Source of the DNA: Gracilaria domingensis
Taxonomy: Eukaryota > Rhodophyta > Florideophyceae > Gracilariales > Gracilariaceae
NCBI GenBank assembly: GCA_022539475.1
Contig: VCMS01000126.1
Location: forward strand, 85,549-149,548
DNA length: 64,000 bases
Direction: 5' to 3'
In this document: piece after piece, positions 31,929-43,953 of the stretch
Numbering within the stretch: position 1 is the stretch's first letter
How the letters are laid out: each line of letters begins with the position of its first letter
Made by a program: the position numbers and the translations under genes
The notes under the pieces: model-generated
What the model saw: the letters and a program-made list of their open reading frames with translations, nothing else
Databases searched by the model: none
What the model was told of the DNA's origin: nothing

Positions 31929-33115
31929 CTACCTACTGCGCGACTTGGTATTCAGATGCTCATCTATCGTCATGGTTTGCGTCCTACTTCGTATTTCATA
32001 GACTGAGCTTTTGCTGGCTCCCGACAACCGACGAACACCGTCGGTGGCTATGCGACACTTCCTTTCCGTATTTTTTGGACAATTCTTCAGAATATGCTCC
32101 ACACCGGCACACGTTTCTGAATTGCAACAAAGTCGAACGTTCTTCCGCACTGTAGATGATTACACCGGAACATTGTCAGGAATGTTCCTTCGCTTCCTCA
32201 CATTTGATACACGAGTACTGGTTACCTCAATCCCACCAACTGCTTCTTGGGTCTCTAGTCATGATCTGCTCACCCCACCCTCTTCGAAAATATGATCCTC
32301 CTCTGCACGCCTCTTAGCGTAAAGACAAAAATTGTCCTTGTGCAATCTAGTTTGGCTTTCGATCAAAATAAGTTCCTACTTTCGCTCCTGCAATTCCCAG
32401 GGACACATTTTGGGTGGTCTATGTACGCTTCATTTTTGACATGAGAGGTTCAGATGCCTACTCTGTGCCATGTTTGGCACAATGTCGTATATAAGTCGTA
32501 TCTGCGTCGCATATGTGCCGTATGAGTGCCTGGTGCATGACTGATGAGGGCAGATGTAACGGAATAGAAAAACGTAATTTTTTGAGATTGGCACTGTGCC
32601 TGTTGTGTGCGAATACCATTCATAAACCAACCATGCGCACGTCATAGATACGACACACATACGGCGTAAATTAGTTTTTCGCCCATAACAGCCACATAGT
32701 AGACACTTGAACCCTTTTGTGTGGCACAGATAGTCCATATACCACCCAAATGATTACCAGGGATTCAAGAGAGCGCGTACGTTCCCGTAGGTGACGGATG
32801 GCGACTTCAAGGCAGTGTTTCATAGCTTCTAGATACCCCGCATCACGCAGCGCTTCCTTGTATTCTACAACAAGCTTTCATACACCACTTGGGGTCAGAA
32901 AGATTCATTTTCATGCCCAACTCACCAACAATTTTTTTCCACTGATCTATGCGAAGTCTCCAAAATTCTAGCTGCGAATGCTCACGAAGGCTTTGTCGCA
33001 GCATGTTCTCAGTCATTACTTCGTCCACTGTGACCGCATTGACATAGCATCCATCGACTAGTATTTTCCAAACTGTTTCCGTAGTCGAGGCCTTGTAGAA
33101 GGTGGGAGTGATTTG
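31929..33115 (-). pseudogene. Broken second copy of the gag-like family, split by a MITE
   Basis: Read from 33115 down, the translation (KILVDGCYVNAVTVDEVMTE, then LEFWRLRIDQWKKIV) follows the gag-like protein at 7409-8530. After a small frame change VVEYKEALRDAGYLEAMKHC and VAIRHLRERTRSL match its VIDYENALSAEGYQGVLERC and TAIKHIRERTRPF. The C-terminal knuckle returns at 32150-31929: LCCNSETCAG, then EHILKNCPKN, with the same C-x5-C-x4-H-x4-C spacing. A 353-base MITE lies between (32404-32756). Frameshifts and stops make it non-functional. Confidence 0.65.
32404..32756. mobile_element. MITE of 353 bases inside the gag-like pseudogene
   Basis: The ends are inverted: CATTTTGGGTGGTCTATGTAC on the left matches CATTTGGGTGGTATATGGAC read from the right. 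CCAGGGA stands on both sides (32397-32403 and 32757-32763), a 7-base target duplication. It carries no gene. Its autonomous relative cannot be named from the sequence; a hAT-like origin is possible from the target length. Confidence 0.65.
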
Positions 33116-33329
33116 TATACCTGATTCTTTTATCTTTTCGGCAACTCTGCGTTCTTAAATCTTACGTTCTTTAAGAGACAGTGAGATGGGACTAATATCA
33201 GTATCCCTTCAACAACGGAGCTTCAAGTCCAACAATTGTACTCTGCGGAACGCTGCTCTTTTTCGTGTTATCAACTTCTGCCATGGTGCTTTCCGTCATC
33301 AATGGAGGCGAACTGATATCTCGAAAGTT

Positions 33330-33590
33330 ATAACTGTTCCAAATCACGGCCAAGGATCACAATACGGCACCAAGAAACTGAGCGTCAGATGGCTTCTTGC
33401 CCTCTGATCTCCTTTCTGATCGTGAATCTCCACGATCAGGTGCCTTTATAGTGCTTAAAATATACTTTATATGCGTAGCTAGCTTCTAAATAAAATCACG
33501 GAGCATCAGTGAGCTCAAAAGTTTTCTCCACTTAGGCCTCTGTGGCTTTTTTGCCTTTCAATTCGAACTGTTCACGCACTTATTCTCTAT
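33330..33590 (+). repeat. Dispersed repeat, copy 2 (first copy at 27590-27850)
   Basis: It shares the SQYGTKKL coding tail and the following trailer with copy 1. The coding part upstream is more degraded here. Confidence 0.65.
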
Positions 33591-33599
33591 ACAAAGATC

Positions 33600-35130
33600 G
33601 ATTTACGCCCAACTCGGTCTATCACTAACAGTACTTCGGGAAAGGTTCTGCATCTCGAGTGCAACGTTTTGGAAGATAAAAGACCAACTACGGGATTGTT
33701 ACCCTTATTTTGGGGAAAAAGAGTACTTGACTGGTGTAAAACGATTCAAACCTGAGCAGAGAGAAACTGCTGCGCTGTCTCTACTTGTATAAAGATCTGC
33801 AGCTGACTCTGTAAATGACCATTTGCGTATGATTCAAATAACAGCTCCGCAATCGTTATATAAGTTTTGAAGTCAAGTTGTTTCGTTCTTTGGAGGGGAA
33901 TATTTACAAATTCTTACAGAGAAAGGTGTACACCGCATTATCACAGGCACAAAACGACAAGGCTTCTCTGGCCTAATAGGTAGCATTGATTGCTTCAAAT
34001 GGTATTCTAAGAATTGCCCTGTAGCCTAACAAGGGCAGTACAAAAGAAGAGAGAAGAATCCAACTATAACAATAGAAGTAATCTGCGACGTGTAGTGCAA
34101 TGCCTGCAAGCAGGAAAACACCACGAAGACGTTAGGGATCTTCTTCTATGGAGTGCAAACCAGAGAACAGAGCCTCTCTGGAATGGCTCGATTAGCCGGG
34201 TGTAAGACCGGGCCAAACCGTCACGGCGAAGCGTAGAGAGTTGAACAGAGAAAGCAAACCACGTGTGTAGAGCGTACCTCTCTAGAGGATTCGTATCACA
34301 AAGTGGGAAAGGAAGGGAAAAGAGGAGATGCATCCACTTAGGTGTGGTAACCTCAAGGAAATGGGGCAAAAAGGTACGGCGTACAGCCGGGGGTTCCCTG
34401 CACAGGGTCGAAACGCGACAAAAGCGGCTAGCACTGCCACGATTGGGTTTCTTAGGGAACGCAGGGTGGAAAGCCGATCCGTTGCAACGGCGAGTTCCTC
34501 CGATAAGTAGTTGTGTACCGCCGACGGCGAGAAATGCTAGAGCCGAGATCCTGAGGTGGGATCACCCTGGTTGGGAAACTTTACTGGGCGCGACGGCGGC
34601 GACGCCGACGCGCTAAGTAGTGCGCTCCCTAAAATTAATAAATAATATTAACTAAAACATCCACTAATTGTGGCAGACGCCCACGTGTCCGAACTATCTC
34701 GATTGCAACCACTAGTTACTACTAGTCATATACTGGTGTGTACCAGGCCAACCCGTAAACGGGAATTATGACTAAGTCCGGCCAAAATCCTCATAGATGA
34801 GCGTTACACTACACGACCTAAAGCTCTGTCTTTGGCACTGCTTCCTAGGCGTCTTTGGTTGTCAAAATGACAAGTTTGTTCTGAATTGTTCCACTTTGGG
34901 AAACAAAATTGCAGATGGAGAATTTGCTCCCAAAATTTCATCAACTTTGAACAACAAGCAAATAACCACACCTTACTTTCTTACCGATGTTGGCTATCCA
35001 GAGATTCCTTCATTAGTGCACACTGTTAATGAACCTGCGACAAAGACGGAGAAATGTTGTGCAAAACCCAGCGATGCGGAACGACACGCGAGGGCGATTC
35101 AGACCCTCTTTCAAGAGGTGAGCAAAGCAG
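33600..35130 (+). pseudogene. Plant-type PIF/Harbinger transposase (PF04827-like), split by a 725-base insertion
   Basis: The first half shows FWKIKDQLRDCYPYFGEKEY, LSLLVYRSAADSVNDHLRM and GLIGSIDCFKWYSKNCPVA, the GSIDC-x-W-KNCP block of this transposase family. The translation stops as an element begins at 34090. It resumes at 34815 with DLKLCLWHCFLGVFGCQND and VLNCSTLGNKIADGEFAP, then YFLTDVGYPEIPSLVHTV, the second half of the same domain. Joining across the insertion restores frame exactly. Several stops occur (for example TAA in VAxQGQY). The 3' end is cut where the LTR at 35136 begins, and no continuation is seen after 44954. Confidence 0.75.
34090..34814. mobile_element. Non-autonomous element of 725 bases with TIRs and GAC duplication
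   Basis: The left end GTGTAGTGCAATGC matches the inverted right end GTGTAGTGTAACGC. GAC stands on both sides (34087-34089 and 34815-34817). Removal rejoins V-I-C-D-L-K-L of the transposase in frame. A GC-rich palindromic block (gacggcggcgacgccgac) lies near 34595. No coding potential is evident. The 3-base duplication fits PIF/Harbinger or CACTA-type movers. Confidence 0.75.
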
Positions 35131-35135
35131 TAGAG

Positions 35136-36143
35136 TGTGGAGCAACGGCATTCCGCTATCGGATGCATCATGTCGCTCATAATGAGATGCTACCGATGGT
35201 CTCTCACGTGGCTAAGTTATGAAAACTCCGTTTAATTTTGGGCAATTTTCGGAGGCTTTTAATGGAGCTTTGATAGGTAAATCCTCTATACGAAGTGCAT
35301 ACTAAGTGAAATAGTTGGCCACGTGTAGAGGTTGGCATGCAGATAGTTGCGCCACGCCCGTTGGGACTTACCCCACCCCCCGACAGTGGGTTGTCCACGT
35401 GTAGAGCCCTCGGGAGGTGTGCACCGTAGACATAGTAATAGTAGTATATATGCTGGGGTGATCTCACCATGGAGCCTCCAAGTAAATAGATAACTCAGTC
35501 GATATTCAAGTCGAATCCTGTTCAGTATCGGGCTATAGTGGCTTGCTGCCTACCTAGGTCTACGACTCCATCAGGAAAACGACCACGACTGGTTTCCGCA
35601 CAACTACCCTCCAGGGTTATTTGGGAGCCACATGTTATGCCTTCATTGGATAGTTTATTGTTTTTGAGGCTTCATCGGTTGTTTATTGTTTCTTTCTCGT
35701 CTTGTTTCTTGTTGTTGTTACTCTATTGAGTCTCGTTGTGGACACTTGTTCACCTGGTTCAAGTATCGCTTCCGCTCCAGTATTGGGTTTATTTCTGGCG
35801 CATGTGAGTGCGTCGCTCCGCGGTCGGAACTGTCCCTCATTGCTGGCACGGTCCGTAGCTCCGCTCCGGTGGTTTCTACCGTGAGGTTTCCCCCTTCGCA
35901 CGGTCCCCTTTTTCCGCCATTTTTTCAGGCTCGGATCACACTCCATCTCTGGACTTACACCGTTCTCTGCATCCCAACTCTGTAGGTATAGCTAGTCACC
36001 ATCTCCATTCCTTCACCGGGCTTTCCACTCTCCTCGAGTGCGGACAGAGGGTTCTATCGCTGAGTCTATTACTCGTAGGGAGTAGGACTCGGACATCCTA
36101 GTGGAGATTCCCCATAACGTTCATCGCAGGGTTTTGCTCTACA
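35136..36143 (+). repeat. 5' LTR of the LARD-like Gypsy element
   Basis: It opens TGTGGAGCAACGG and closes TTTTGCTCTACA. It has a TATA box (agtatatatgctggg near 35445) and the family block ggactcggacatcctagtgg near its end. Confidence 0.85.
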
Positions 36144-36568
36144 TTTTTGTCTCCCGACTTAGAACGGTGCAGGACCATAACTGCGTTTGTTTTTTCAATT
36201 GGAATCTGGATGTTTTGAATTCCCTTTTCGGGAGATTGACAGTTATAGCCCCTTTCTTCGGGTTATGATGAGATTTCTTCCATCCCCTTTTTCTTGCAGG
36301 TCGATGTCTCGTGATTTCTCACGGAATCATCCCAGAGTCCGGTAGGCTTTCTCCAGTATGCCGCTTTAGGCCCCGTTCTCGAGAGGAAGATGGGTTACAT
36401 CGAACGCCCCTGTTCGTTCGGGTGGTGCGCGTTCAAGGACATCGGTCCCAAAACCGGGAAGCAATCGTGGAAATTTCGAGAACACGGACGCACCAACTGA
36501 TGTACAGAAGGTTTTAGAATGTCTTTCGCAGCCTGGATCGCAACCTGAGGAGGAAGATACAGCCAGTC

Positions 36569-37440
36569 GTGGAGATACTCTCAATCGCACCGCCGGAAAA
36601 GCTTGACTCTCAGGAGTACAGTAACCTGAGCGCCTGCTTTATCATTGCTAATGCAACCCATGTATCCCTCATCCAGTCAGTCGAGAAGCTCCGCCGACAG
36701 GTTCATAAACCCCTAGATATGGACGTCTCAAGAGTCGAAAACGTTCCCGTTCACACGCTCATGGTTCTCGAAAGAGATTGAGGGAAAAGTATGCCCAGTC
36801 GTCTGGTTTTGTTGCTCGTCACCGGAAGTCGGTACAGTCTTTTCAGAGTATGTCCGACACGGAGACGTCCATGTCAGACTCGTCATCGTCATCCAATTTG
36901 GATTTGGAAACTCACTGTGGCTCATCCCACGATTCTGAGTTCTCTCCGAAGCAGGAAGTTCTGAAGATGTCGGCTTTGATGATGGAGCATGATCTCGCTT
37001 TGTACGGTGAAAGTACCCATGTTGGCGTTCGAAAGATTGCTCCTGCAATGGATTCTTATGAGTACAGCAAACCCGAGATTAGGTACACGACGCCGCAGCA
37101 CGCAGCGCATGTTCGTTCGTATGGCGAACCGATCACGATGATATGTTACAAGTGTTATGGATTTGGACATACTGCACCACAGTGCACGCTCCCACATTGG
37201 GATTGGTCGACCATTATTGGGAACTTTGAATCAATCCTGCCTGAGCACAGCACCCGAGTTCCGAGTGTGTCCTATTGCCTCGCGAAGATACTTCGAGATG
37301 GTCCTGGATACTACTCAGACGTTGTAGCGGGTCAAAACCATGATGTGGTAGAGAGATTCATTCCCAAGACCGGGGATTTTTCAGTTTTCCAGGATGCGTT
37401 TCACCGGATTCATTCGGTTGTACCCTCTCCAAAAAACTGA
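36569..37440 (+). pseudogene. Truncated Gypsy gag with CCHC zinc knuckle
   Basis: Part of the capsid region is in one frame (36569-36781) and the nucleocapsid part in another (36778-37440), so a frameshift separates them. The knuckle is complete: CYKCYGFGHTAPQC, CX2CX4HX4C, which binds genomic RNA. A serine-rich acidic segment precedes it. The gag frame ends AAA AAC TGA, exactly at a slippery heptamer. Compared with the element at 45681, the N-terminal half of gag is missing. Confidence 0.7.
37431..37437 (+). promoter_or_regulatory. -1 ribosomal frameshift site between gag and pol
   Basis: A AAA AAC stands in the gag frame immediately before the gag stop TGA. The protease frame is -1 relative to gag and is open across this point. 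A short GC-rich inverted repeat (gagCCCC, then GGGgag) starts about 9 bases downstream. A AAA AAC is one of the most efficient known slippery heptamers. Confidence 0.75.
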
Positions 37441-37466
37441 TTGCGGGAGCCCCCCACAAGGGAGAG

Positions 37467-38900
37467 GTGAACTTTGAACAGAGGTCATTGACACCTGCGG
37501 CCCCCCAGCCTCGCTCCCAGATGAAGATCCTTTCTAGGAAGATATCTTTATCCTTATCGGATTCGCACCCTGAGATGGGTCAACTCGCTCGACCTTGGAT
37601 AAGGAAGATTGATCCGAAACATCCGGAACGCGTAATGATGCTCTCGAAGAGAAGTTACAAAGTTCACGCCGATCTCGGATTTTCACACCATCTCATGGTT
37701 CGTCATGTCGCACTACTAGACACTGGAGCTCCGCCCAACTGTATTCGGGAATCGTTCCTACCAGAGGAGTGTCGTGGTTGTATCCGTTACGGCCCCCTGA
37801 TGGAAATCGCTGATGCGAATGATCACGCAGTAGCTACGATGGGTGTGGTATCAATTATGTTTCGGTTAGGATTGACCGTTGTGCCGGTTGAATTTGTTGT
37901 TTGCAAGAAGGTTGCTGCCCCGATTGTTCTCGGTTGTGACTTTTGTGACCTCCATGTAGAGTCAATCCAACCCAGACTTTCGTTGGTAGAGATGGTAGAC
38001 GGTTCGTCAGTTCCATTTGCTGGAAAACCGTGGAAGCGGGCGAAGAAGCGCTCCGCACGAAACGCGGCTCGGTTGCCTCCTGCGCAGCAGTATGTTTCAG
38101 CAGTTCCTGGTTCAACGAAGTTACGTGTACGTGAGTTCGTACGGATTCTTCCGATGTCCCAAGCTTGGGTTACTGTCTCGACAGAGAAACGTGGACTCGT
38201 GATGGTTCATCACTTGCCCTCTCTCTTGGAGAAATATGGTCTCGCTATCGCTCGAGGCATTGCTCTTTGCGAAGACGGAAAACCTTTTCAGGTTCTTGTT
38301 GCGAATTTCTCTCGTTCTGCGCAAACGTTACAACACCAAAAAGTGGTTGGTCAGATTACGTGGCACCCTCAGGGTTCGTTTTCCACTGGTCTGGAGGTTT
38401 CCAATGCTATGGGCTTGTCTAATACACTGGAAGCTGAAAAGTTGAACTCCTTGTGGCATGCCAACACGTCTAAGTCTTATTCAGTAGTTGCGCGTACGCA
38501 AACATTTGTTCCTGAACAGGATTCAAAATTGAAAATCCGCCGTGGGTGTGGAAGGTTAGAAGTTGAGAAGTCTGGATCACTGCTTGAGATCCTTACCAAT
38601 CTATGGTATTCTGTGGTGAATGCCCTGAAAGGGAGAAATCAGTTGAGTTTCGTCCCGTTCGTACGGTCGTTGTTCGATTCGACTGGTGCTTGTCCTTCTG
38701 TGTGCCCAGTCATGGTCATTCCTTTGAAGGACAATTCGCTCCAGTTTTGTCTGGATTACCGGTATGTTGCCCCAAACGCATTGGGTGTCTACAGCATACA
38801 ACCGGTGAAAAACGGTGTTTACCCTGGTGCTGGGTTCGTTAGTGGTGTTATTGATGACCAGTCATTGGTGGATGATGCATTAACACCGGAACTTCGGTAG
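37467..38900 (+). CDS. Gypsy retropepsin with truncated reverse transcriptase
   Basis: The 477-codon frame is probably made as a gag fusion by -1 frameshift, so its printed start is only the first usable codon. The aspartic protease is intact: FMVRH-like MVRHVALLDTGAPPNC has the DTG active site, and IVLGCDFCDLHVE matches the C-terminal ILG block. A linker follows that is shared with the element at 45681 (VLVANFSRSAQ against its MIANFGRTTQ). Reverse transcriptase is reduced to its first blocks: CPVMVIPLKDNSLQFCLDYR. The YxDD box, RNase H and integrase are missing. The frame ends at 38900 and the DNA turns non-coding. Confidence 0.7.
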   Translation: MNFEQRSLTPAAPQPRSQMKILSRKISLSLSDSHPEMGQLARPWIRKIDPKHPERVMMLSKRSYKVHADLGFSHHLMVRHVALLDTGAPPNCIRESFLPEECRGCIRYGPLMEIADANDHAVATMGVVSIMFRLGLTVVPVEFVVCKKVAAPIVLGCDFCDLHVESIQPRLSLVEMVDGSSVPFAGKPWKRAKKRSARNAARLPPAQQYVSAVPGSTKLRVREFVRILPMSQAWVTVSTEKRGLVMVHHLPSLLEKYGLAIARGIALCEDGKPFQVLVANFSRSAQTLQHQKVVGQITWHPQGSFSTGLEVSNAMGLSNTLEAEKLNSLWHANTSKSYSVVARTQTFVPEQDSKLKIRRGCGRLEVEKSGSLLEILTNLWYSVVNALKGRNQLSFVPFVRSLFDSTGACPSVCPVMVIPLKDNSLQFCLDYRYVAPNALGVYSIQPVKNGVYPGAGFVSGVIDDQSLVDDALTPELR

Positions 38901-41900
38901 AACGCTTTGGACGTGTCGTTTCGTAACCCGATCGAGTCGGTTCTTACTCCAGTTGGAGGATCTCACACCGAAGAAAAGGTTTTGAGAAATGGAAAGATGG
39001 CTGTCACTGTTATGGAGCCACAATGTAGAAGAGATGCTCCTGCAGGATTGGTCAAGTTCAAACCTTTTGCTGAAGGTACAACTGTAAATGTTGCTGCCCA
39101 CCCGGGAATTGAAAGCGTTGTTCCGACTCCATCCTCGGTAATGCAGATAATGTCCACGTTTTGGAATGTTCTGTTTCAATTCTTGATCTACAAGAGGAAG
39201 AACTTGAAAAGGAAACCCACACGGGTGTGTGACTGACTCCTATCGTAAGGATTTGTGTTGATTGATTGTTTGTCTTCTGATTTCTGAGCAAATCACTGCT
39301 CACTCACCGTAGGACGGATCTTTCCCCGTGGAAGGTCTGTTCCCAATTGAGGAAGGAGTTGCGATGCTCGCATGTTTGTTTGTTTTTTTCGTTTGACACC
39401 CTACTGGGGTTGTGTGAATATGTTTTGTATTGGTTTACATGGTGGAAACTCTCACCAACTTGCCGGGGTATGTTTCCCCGTAGGTGCGGTTTATTTCCAT
39501 CATGAGAGATTGATTCGTCTCATTTGACAAGTCTCTGGACCATGAAGTATGGTATTGTCTTGCTTGATACACTTTTGTCATGTTTGACAATGTGGGAATG
39601 GTTCTCGACCTCTTTCTGAGTTGTTCCCATTGATCTGGTATTTGGTTTCTACTACACTCGTCTTGTACCGTGTTTGTCTATTCTTGGACTACCCCGAGAA
39701 TATTCGGTTTACTTGAAGTTTCATCTTTGATATGGGTCTTCTTTGGAAGGATTGTACCGATGGATACGGTTATTCTACTGTTGAATGTCTATTCATGGAT
39801 TTGGTTCACTCTGCGGAGTTGATTTGTAATGTTTGGAATACCTCTGTGAGGTTTATCACCAATTGGAAATGGTAGTGGTACTGGTTTCGGAATGTATGGT
39901 TTGTTAAATTCTATGGGTTTGTAATCCGTGAACGGAATATACTGTTCACTCTTGTTGAGTTCACACCACCAGTGGGGGCTCCCCCTAGGAAGGGGGGAGT
40001 GGCTGTGGTACGATTTTCATTTGTTCGGCGTCGCCGTCTGGTCCAGTTTCTGGAAGCTTTCGTACCCACGAGCTGATATTCTACTGACCGAACACGGTGG
40101 TATCGATTCTAAGAATGCCCTATGGGGTAATGTACGAGAACTGGATCGGTTGCAAGAACTAGTCTTTGTGAAGTTTGAACCCTGATTGGGGATGTTATAA
40201 TCGAGTTTTACGGTGTCCCGTTTGGGAAATTCATGCCGTATGTCGGGTGGTTTCGCTCGCACAACGCGCTCGTGAACTACCCCGAACACGGTGTTGAACC
40301 ATTTGGTTTATGTTATTGGTGAATAACCGCAAACGGTGAAGGTTGGTATGATGTGAGACCGCGCTTGGGAAGGTTTGATGTTGATCTAGAACCCTGCTGG
40401 GTGGATAACTCGCTCCGCAGTTCCTGTGGAAGTACCAAAGTTCGGTTCGAATAGCTCCGCTACGTCGGATGGTGTCGCGTATGCACCGTATGCTCGATGT
40501 GTGTAAGCCCTATGTACGGAAGAGAAGTTGAGAAAGTCAGATAAGACACCCTCAGCAAGGTCGAGGTCGCTAGTATCCGCCTACGGAATGCTGCTGTCAT
40601 CTTCTTTGAACTGGTTGAGAGTTCTCGCCGCCGCACTAGGAAATTCTCGCTACTATCGCCAAGATTCGGTTAACGCTAATGCTTTCGTCGCGCCATACAA
40701 TGGAGAGTCAGAACAAGTTCCCTTATGAAGGTCTATGTGAAAGAAAAACCGTTACCGGGAGTTGATGTGGCTACGATGATGATACTCTGTTGCATTGGTT
40801 TCACCGAACTCTGTTCGTGATGTTAATACTCCGCTGTTGTCGGTAATGCACGCTACAGTACCGAAAAGTCTGATTGAGTTGTTCAAGACAACCCGTCACG
40901 CAGTGAAATGTGAGTCTAAGTCACCTGAATGCAGGTTAGTTGAAGAAAGAACCGTCGTCGGTGCGCTGATGTTCCGCAGTCGGATTTTCCCATTTGCGGG
41001 AGAGAAGAGATGATGAACACCTCAGAAGGTTCGCTGCAGTACAGTGGTGATGTCTAATTAAGTGCCCTATGATCGGGAGATGTTCCGTTGGAATGTTGCA
41101 TAGTTGCGCGCGCGCGTGCACCGGCGGCCGATAAAAAAAATGGAATTTTTTGAAGTGCAAACCGTTGCCGGTGCATGCTTCATAATATGCACCACCCTGA
41201 TTGCCGCCCTAGCGAGACCGTCAAATTAATTTGTTTGATTTTTTGGCTTGCCACGGCGCTTGGACTCTCCGGAATCGGACGATAGTGCACATGAACACTT
41301 GGTATGTATCTGCCCAATTGGGGTGTGGTGCACACCGCCGCGTGTGGAAATGCAGAGCCAATGAGATCAGACTGCATTGCTGTCGTGCCGAATGGACCGG
41401 ATGAGCAACTAATTGGATATTTTAGGAATTCTGGCACCTGGCGCAGGTATGTCGGGACAACGCGACGTGATGCAAACCGTCCCAACGGTGCAGGGAGTGC
41501 AGTGACTGCATGATACCCGAGCACACCGTACTTGTTGTTGAAGAAGCTCCTGAATAGGATGTAAGGCATTATCGTTTGTCGGTTTAATGCTCATTGGAGA
41601 TGAAGTGATACTTCTTATGTTCCGAAAGTTGCGGAATCTATATTTATGGTACTCTGTGAGAGTTTTGACGCAAAGGGCGTATGTTTCGAGTCCGCTTTCA
41701 GAGAAAAATGAACCCTATGGGTAATGTTTATTGAAGCGCCACGCGTGCGGATTGCGCATGGAGTTAACGTCCCGCGAGTCGGTTTTTCTTGTTGTATATA
41801 ACGCTAAACGGTGAGGAGTATTGGTTAACCCAAGAGTACGGTCTGTACAATGTATCGTTGAGTGTAGAAACGAGTTGCATCATGGATAACAGCCACGAGT

Positions 41901-43953
41901 GGAATCGTTGTGTACGATGTTAACTCCGATCATCCGGAAAGCTCTCATATGAGATTTAACGTGTATGAAGTGTATCTGTTTCGGATAGAAGTTCGTGAAG
42001 ATTTGACAAAGCCCGTAAAGGAAGTCATATTAGTTGTTGGGGTACGTGGGGAGGTGCAGGAACGTCTCGCGCGTTGCACTATCACCGAGAATTGGGTATG
42101 AAGGATCCCATGAATGGAAGAGATGAAGTTGTTGGTTACCAATGTTGGTACTGTGTTCCCTATTGTAAGGTTTGAGGAAAGTGCATCCGTATGGATATAG
42201 TATATGTCCTGTTTCAGGAAAAAGTTCAATGGACCCTAGTGGGTTTGTGAGGTTGAATCGATACGCACTGCTGTTGAAGGGAAACCCGGCTCTCGGTGCA
42301 CATTGCTGTTGAACAAGAAGCTTCGGTGCTTAACCGTTGTTGGTCATTTCTGAAATGAATCACAGCCAATTGTCCCGTTTGAGGAAGATTGTCAACACCG
42401 TTGAAACGGATGTATCTCTTGCGAGAGTTCATGTCGGAGGAAACCTTGGAGAGGGAAGATGTTGTTTGCAAGTGAAGTGGCCCTGATGGCAATTAATCCA
42501 GATTGTTGGAAGTTCTCGTTGCTCACACTAGAGATTTTTGTGCTATGTGGCAACCGAGTTCTCGGTATTGGGAAGCCCAATCTCGGGAGACGACGTTATG
42601 GAAACTGTCGATTTCACCCTGTTGTGGGGTTTGGAAAAGAAGAATCCCGGTGGATACGTGAAGAAGCCCTGTCGTAGGAAGGTGATTGGAGAATCTATGA
42701 GGGTAATGAAAGATGAATTGGCATACAGTGCAGTCTGTTGTAACCGAGTATGCGGTGTTCTTGACCAACTTGGCAGGTAGCTGTGACTCCGTTTCGGAAG
42801 ATGTTTCGTTGCGAATGCGTCCTGCGTTTTCGCAATCGCATGTCGGTGTTTGTGGAATATTTGTACCGTGGACGGTGTGCATCGCTCTTGTGCGCTATCC
42901 CAGAACTGGTAATGTGGAACACCACAATGTGGGCAGGTTATTCTTTCGCCCTGTGTTGGGAATGCTGGAAACTGCTTCGCCGCCAAAACGGATATTTCTC
43001 GAGAAAACAACTCAGCAGTTGAGTATCGAAAGCTACCACTCATCGTTTTGTCGCCCATTTGGGATTGAAATTGGTCCACCATTATCTGGATGTTGTGAAA
43101 ATTGTGTCGTGCTCATTGTTGAGTGATATGACGCCCGTGGAGGGAGGTTGCGCATCTCCGTCATGATGGAGTACATGTGTTTAACGTCATATGTGTCCGC
43201 TTTCAGAACTTTGTCGAGATCAAATCGGACCCATGTGGGTAGTGTTTAGAGAATCAACCCATTGTCGGGATACCTTTGACTACCGTATACAGTTATGTCT
43301 GTTGGTTATTGCCTTTTCAGGAAGATATGTGAGGCTAACCCCAGTAACTGGATTGTGTCTGATCTAACCATGTGGTGTGTTGCACCCACGTATGGGGAAC
43401 AATAGGACAGTGCCCCTGCGCAAAACTGGACTCTGCCGCAATCGTCGGAACTCCCATGCGAGCAGTGACTGGGAGGAATGAACCGGTCACCGGTGTACTG
43501 ATTATCCCGCATTCGGTTCTACCCGACGTGTAGTGAACTTGAACAGGCGCGCAGTGAGGGATGCGAACCTTCGCAGGTTAGGACCCTGAAGGGTTCAGTG
43601 AATTGCTCTAGAAGCTCTGGAATGGAGCTGATGTTCGGAAAACCCCAGATGTGGTGGTGTCTCGTCCCTGTTCGGGAAGATTGGTTAGAATCCGAGTTCG
43701 GAATTATGTCTGATGACAGAAGCTCTAGGTTTGGTTGTTCGGGTAGTAAACCCGTTTCCTCAGGAGGACAAGTCTCGTAAAGAGTACTAGGAGAGGAGCA
43801 CCGCAGTGCAGAGGAGTACTGAAGGGCGGAATGCCGCTTTGCGGAAGATGGTGGTTGTGAGGAACCGAACGGTCGGTGATGATGATGTTTGATACTCTTC
43901 GTACGAGGTGGAAGTTGGATTGTCCCCGCTTTCGGGCGTTTGCACCCTCGGCT
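38901..43953 (+). other. About 5 kb non-coding interior, dense in small inverted repeats
   Basis: No frame on either strand resembles a transposon or host gene. Instead, short hairpin-like words follow one another every 25-40 bases: CGGGG...CCCCG (39457), ATGAG...CTCAT, TGTCAtgttTGACA, CCGAgaatatTCGG, ACCGatggataCGGT, TCCGtgaaCGGA, GTTATTggtgAATAAC, ACCGcaaaCGGT, CCGCtttGCGG, CCAAGTACTTGG. Most have arms of 4-6 bases and loops of 3-7. The unit sequences differ from each other. In position this replaces the RT, integrase and antisense gene of the full element. Confidence 0.55.

Noticed and set aside
42543-43082. 179-codon minus-strand frame with two Cys pairs
   Set aside because: It lies in the inverted-repeat region where frames of this size occur on both strands; no similarity to the antisense gene of the other element.
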